Shown: positions 61,670 through 64,000 of the stretch, piece by piece
Layout: each line of letters begins with the position of its first letter
Position numbering within the stretch: the stretch's first letter is position 1
Source of the DNA: Zygnema cylindricum
Taxonomy: Eukaryota > Streptophyta > Zygnematophyceae > Zygnematales > Zygnemataceae
DNA: 64,000 nt
Assembly (NCBI GenBank): GCA_037447655.1
Contig: JBBHKE010002628.1
Location: forward strand, 64,314 to 128,313
Reading direction: 5' to 3'
The notes under the pieces: generated by a model
Database searches by the model: none
What the model was told of the DNA's origin: nothing
The model's input: only the letters and a program-made list of their open reading frames with translations
Translations under genes and position numbers: made by a program

Positions 61670-63750
61670 GTGGAGGGCGGGGGGAGGCGTCCTTCCAACT
61701 TCTCACCACCAGTCGATAAGAGACCATTTTGTAGAGTACTGTTTTCGAGTTTCGGTGAACTTCGACCGTCACAGGTAGCACTTTTTCATGGCAGAAAATG
61801 TAGTGTGAAGGAAAAGAGTGGGGAGAGGGGAAGGGTTACTGCGTCGGCTTCTTCATCAGAACAGCCACTTTCTTCTGGCAGTGATGTAAGTTCAGTTGTA
61901 TTGTTAGTATAGCTCGATTGATTTTGTCCGGCATGTGCGGTATATTTTGATGAAAACGGTAGGCCTGTGTTGCAAGTCGTCAGAATCTTCATTTGACTGG
62001 TTTCTAATTTGTTGACGTTGTGATCATCATTCGGTTTTTTTTTGCAGATGTCTTCAGAAATCGGCCCTGGGTCACCATCAAGGTAAGAATGTACAAATAT
62101 ATGAAGAAAGCTTTGAAATTGTTTCCTGTGTCATTTAGCTGCTAGCGTGTGTGTTTTTATCTAACTGCTAAAAGATATCAGGCATTGACAATATGAGTTT
62201 TTTCTACATCGTGACCTGTGCGTCAACTGGAAGTCATGTCTCATTTTTGTGTGGTATTTGGTTAACTTGCAGATCTTCACATAAGCTTCCAAAAGTTGGT
62301 CTCATCGAGAGGGCTCTTGGACCATTTGGCCAGTCACATCTTCAAAGGACAAGAGCGGTTGCGGTGGGAAGTTCAGTTATTGCTGGAGCAACCTCAAATA
62401 ATGATTCTGTTGTAAATGGAAAAATGAAGTGGAAACCTTTACACAAGGAAGAGAGTTCGATACAAACACATAACTTTGTCCATGGACAAGATGAATCTTC
62501 TGAGAAGAAGGATATGATGGAGGAGAATGCAAATCTGCTACGAGAGCAGAGGAGAGAGATACTTATATTGATTGATCAGTTGGAGGCCATCCGCCTCCAT
62601 GCAATGGATCTGGAACACAGAAATGCTCAACATTTCAAACTTGCGGACAGGTGTGTGTATTGTGAAATCCTACAGTTTGCATTATGTATCGGCTGGAAAA
62701 TGGTTAGGTGCCAATACAGATTCGTGAAATTGTTGATTTGAGTTGGCTTTCACTTTTCTGGAAGATCCATCAGGAAATATGCTCACGATTGTATTGAGTC
62801 TCTGTTGCATTCAAAGCCTTTTCATAGTTTTTTTTATTTATGGATATGCAGCCGGTTTCGGGAGAGTGCAAGAAACCTTTTACATTACATGGCGCTTCGA
62901 AACATGGATGTGCGGAAACTTCAGCAAGTAAGACATTCATTTGCCCCAGGTTGCCGGGAAACTACTCTGCATGCTTTTTTCTGCATCTGATAAGTGTAGT
63001 TTCCCGAATTGGTTATTAAGTTAGATCAAATTGACTATGTGTACACAAAAGCATCAACTCCTTATGGAATTTAAGGAGTTTAAGGTATGGATTTGACGAA
63101 ATGCAGGCTGGCTTGTTGTAATTAGAGTGGCCAGCATATTCGTATAAAACTGTATTCCCGTGAAGGTGCTTGTGCGCAACCTTCTGTTGTTTCTTTTGAG
63201 AATCTTAATTTCAAGGTTGGATGATCCATTGCAGGCTTTGGCGGATCTGGGTTTGTCTTCTCTTGGAAGAGTAGAAGCTCACACTCTTGCCTCTGTTCAA
63301 GCAGTCACACGAGTCTTGCGCTTGATGCTCCGAGATTTACCGGCACCACAACATGCCGGAAATCTACAGGGAGCATATGAGGTGAGGTGCAGATAGGTGA
63401 ATGTCACAAAGGAAAACTTTCTTTAGTTTAGTACGTGGATGCAGGTTTTGAAGGTTCTCTACCTTGTGCAATAATGGAACTGACCATGTGGTACATGATC
63501 AGTTTTCTTTTACATTGTGTCTAAGATTGTAACTTACACATGATCAGTTTTCATGTGTGAATTGCATGTTACTCTCCAGTCTACACAGAGTCGGCCTCTT
63601 GCACCATCGCCCTTGGAATTGCTGGAAGTGCTTCCACCTGCATTGACATTCAATGAGGGCGACCGCCAATTGCAACGTAACACAGAAGACTTGTTAGGCC
63701 CCAGACCCAGTCGACGGAAGACACACATTATGGTGACTCTCCCTTCGACG
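61670..63750 (+). CDS. Pyruvate-kinase-like protein, N-terminal part (continues beyond the window)
   Basis: Exons: 61670-61886 (start not found, probably transit-peptide sequence rich in Ser/Arg), 62048-62082, 62273-62650, 62852-62927, 63235-63381, 63580-63750. All join in phase. A coiled helical region (REQRREILILIDQLEAIRLH) is followed by FRESARNLLHYMALRNMDVR, ADLGLSSLGRVEAHTLAS and then LLGPRPSRRKTHIMVTLPS. This order matches, from memory, the N-terminal helical extension and first beta-strand of the plant plastidial pyruvate kinase 4 type and its bacterial relatives, where MVTLPS stands in place of the usual CTIGP. The catalytic barrel lies outside the window, so activity cannot be judged. 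Probable chloroplast location is inference. Confidence 0.75.
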
Positions 63751-64000
63751 GTAAGCAATAGCCATCCATGGCTTATTGAGAAGCTGAAGTGCCAGGCTAA
63801 GCTTTTGCGAGGCAATGCCTATCTTTTGTTTCCTTTTCGGATTAGATTTTTTTTATCATTTTTGACTTAAGGTAATGCTGACATTTCGAGGGTCAATGCA
63901 TGCCTTATTTTCTTATTAATTAGAAGCAAAGTTGATTCCTCTTACCATTTCCGACTTGACTTTTTGTAATACTGACATTATGCGCGTCAACACCTGTCTA
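63751..64000 (+). other. Intron of the pyruvate-kinase-like gene
   Basis: Follows a GTAAGC donor. No acceptor before the window ends. Confidence 0.6.

Noticed and set aside
1-64000. CRISPR arrays, bacterial operons, rRNA or tRNA genes
   Set aside because: No regular short repeats with unique spacers, no prokaryotic gene layout, and no tRNA cloverleaf or rRNA segment seen by eye.

Overview
The window is nuclear DNA from a green plant or streptophyte alga with a large, repeat-rich genome. The reasons are: many GT-AG introns in consistent phase, a plant-type Mediator subunit MED25, a pyruvate-kinase-like gene of the plant plastidial type, several families of small inverted-repeat transposons and a decayed Ty3/gypsy retrotransposon with an initiator-tRNA-Met primer site. 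A charophyte such as a stonewort would fit the repeat style, but this is a guess. There is one assembly gap (10 N at 36810-36819).

Layout. 1-7.6 kb: simple repeats, one likely minus-strand exon (269-486), a long degenerate ~30-bp tandem repeat, several MITEs, and a transposon ORF fragment split by a MITE. 7.6-12.55 kb: a second, truncated copy of the 3' half of MED25. 12.88-22.48 kb: two head-to-head copies of an inverted-repeat element, together flanked by a 9-bp repeat. One holds a complete but dead 7.7-kb LTR retrotransposon, the other holds further repeats. 22.5-23.95 kb: unassigned. 23.95-36.25 kb: the full MED25 gene on the minus strand. Its 3' part is the block duplicated at 7.6-12.55 kb. 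36.3-40.6 kb: intergenic repeats, including hAT-like MITEs with 8-bp target duplications. 40.6-57.66 kb: a plus-strand gene reconstructed as 24 exons, all in coherent phase (1226 aa). I cannot assign it to a family. 57.7-61.7 kb: intergenic with MITEs. 61.7-64 kb: the 5' part of a pyruvate-kinase-like gene that runs off the window.

The three host genes have no obvious shared pathway: MED25 is a transcription co-activator subunit, the last gene is a metabolic-enzyme relative, and the middle one is unknown. The most notable features are the partial MED25 duplication (very uneven divergence along its length, a G-tract frameshift in the last exon of one copy, transposons between the copies) and the nested transposon stack between the two copies. 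I saw no tRNA, rRNA or CRISPR array.
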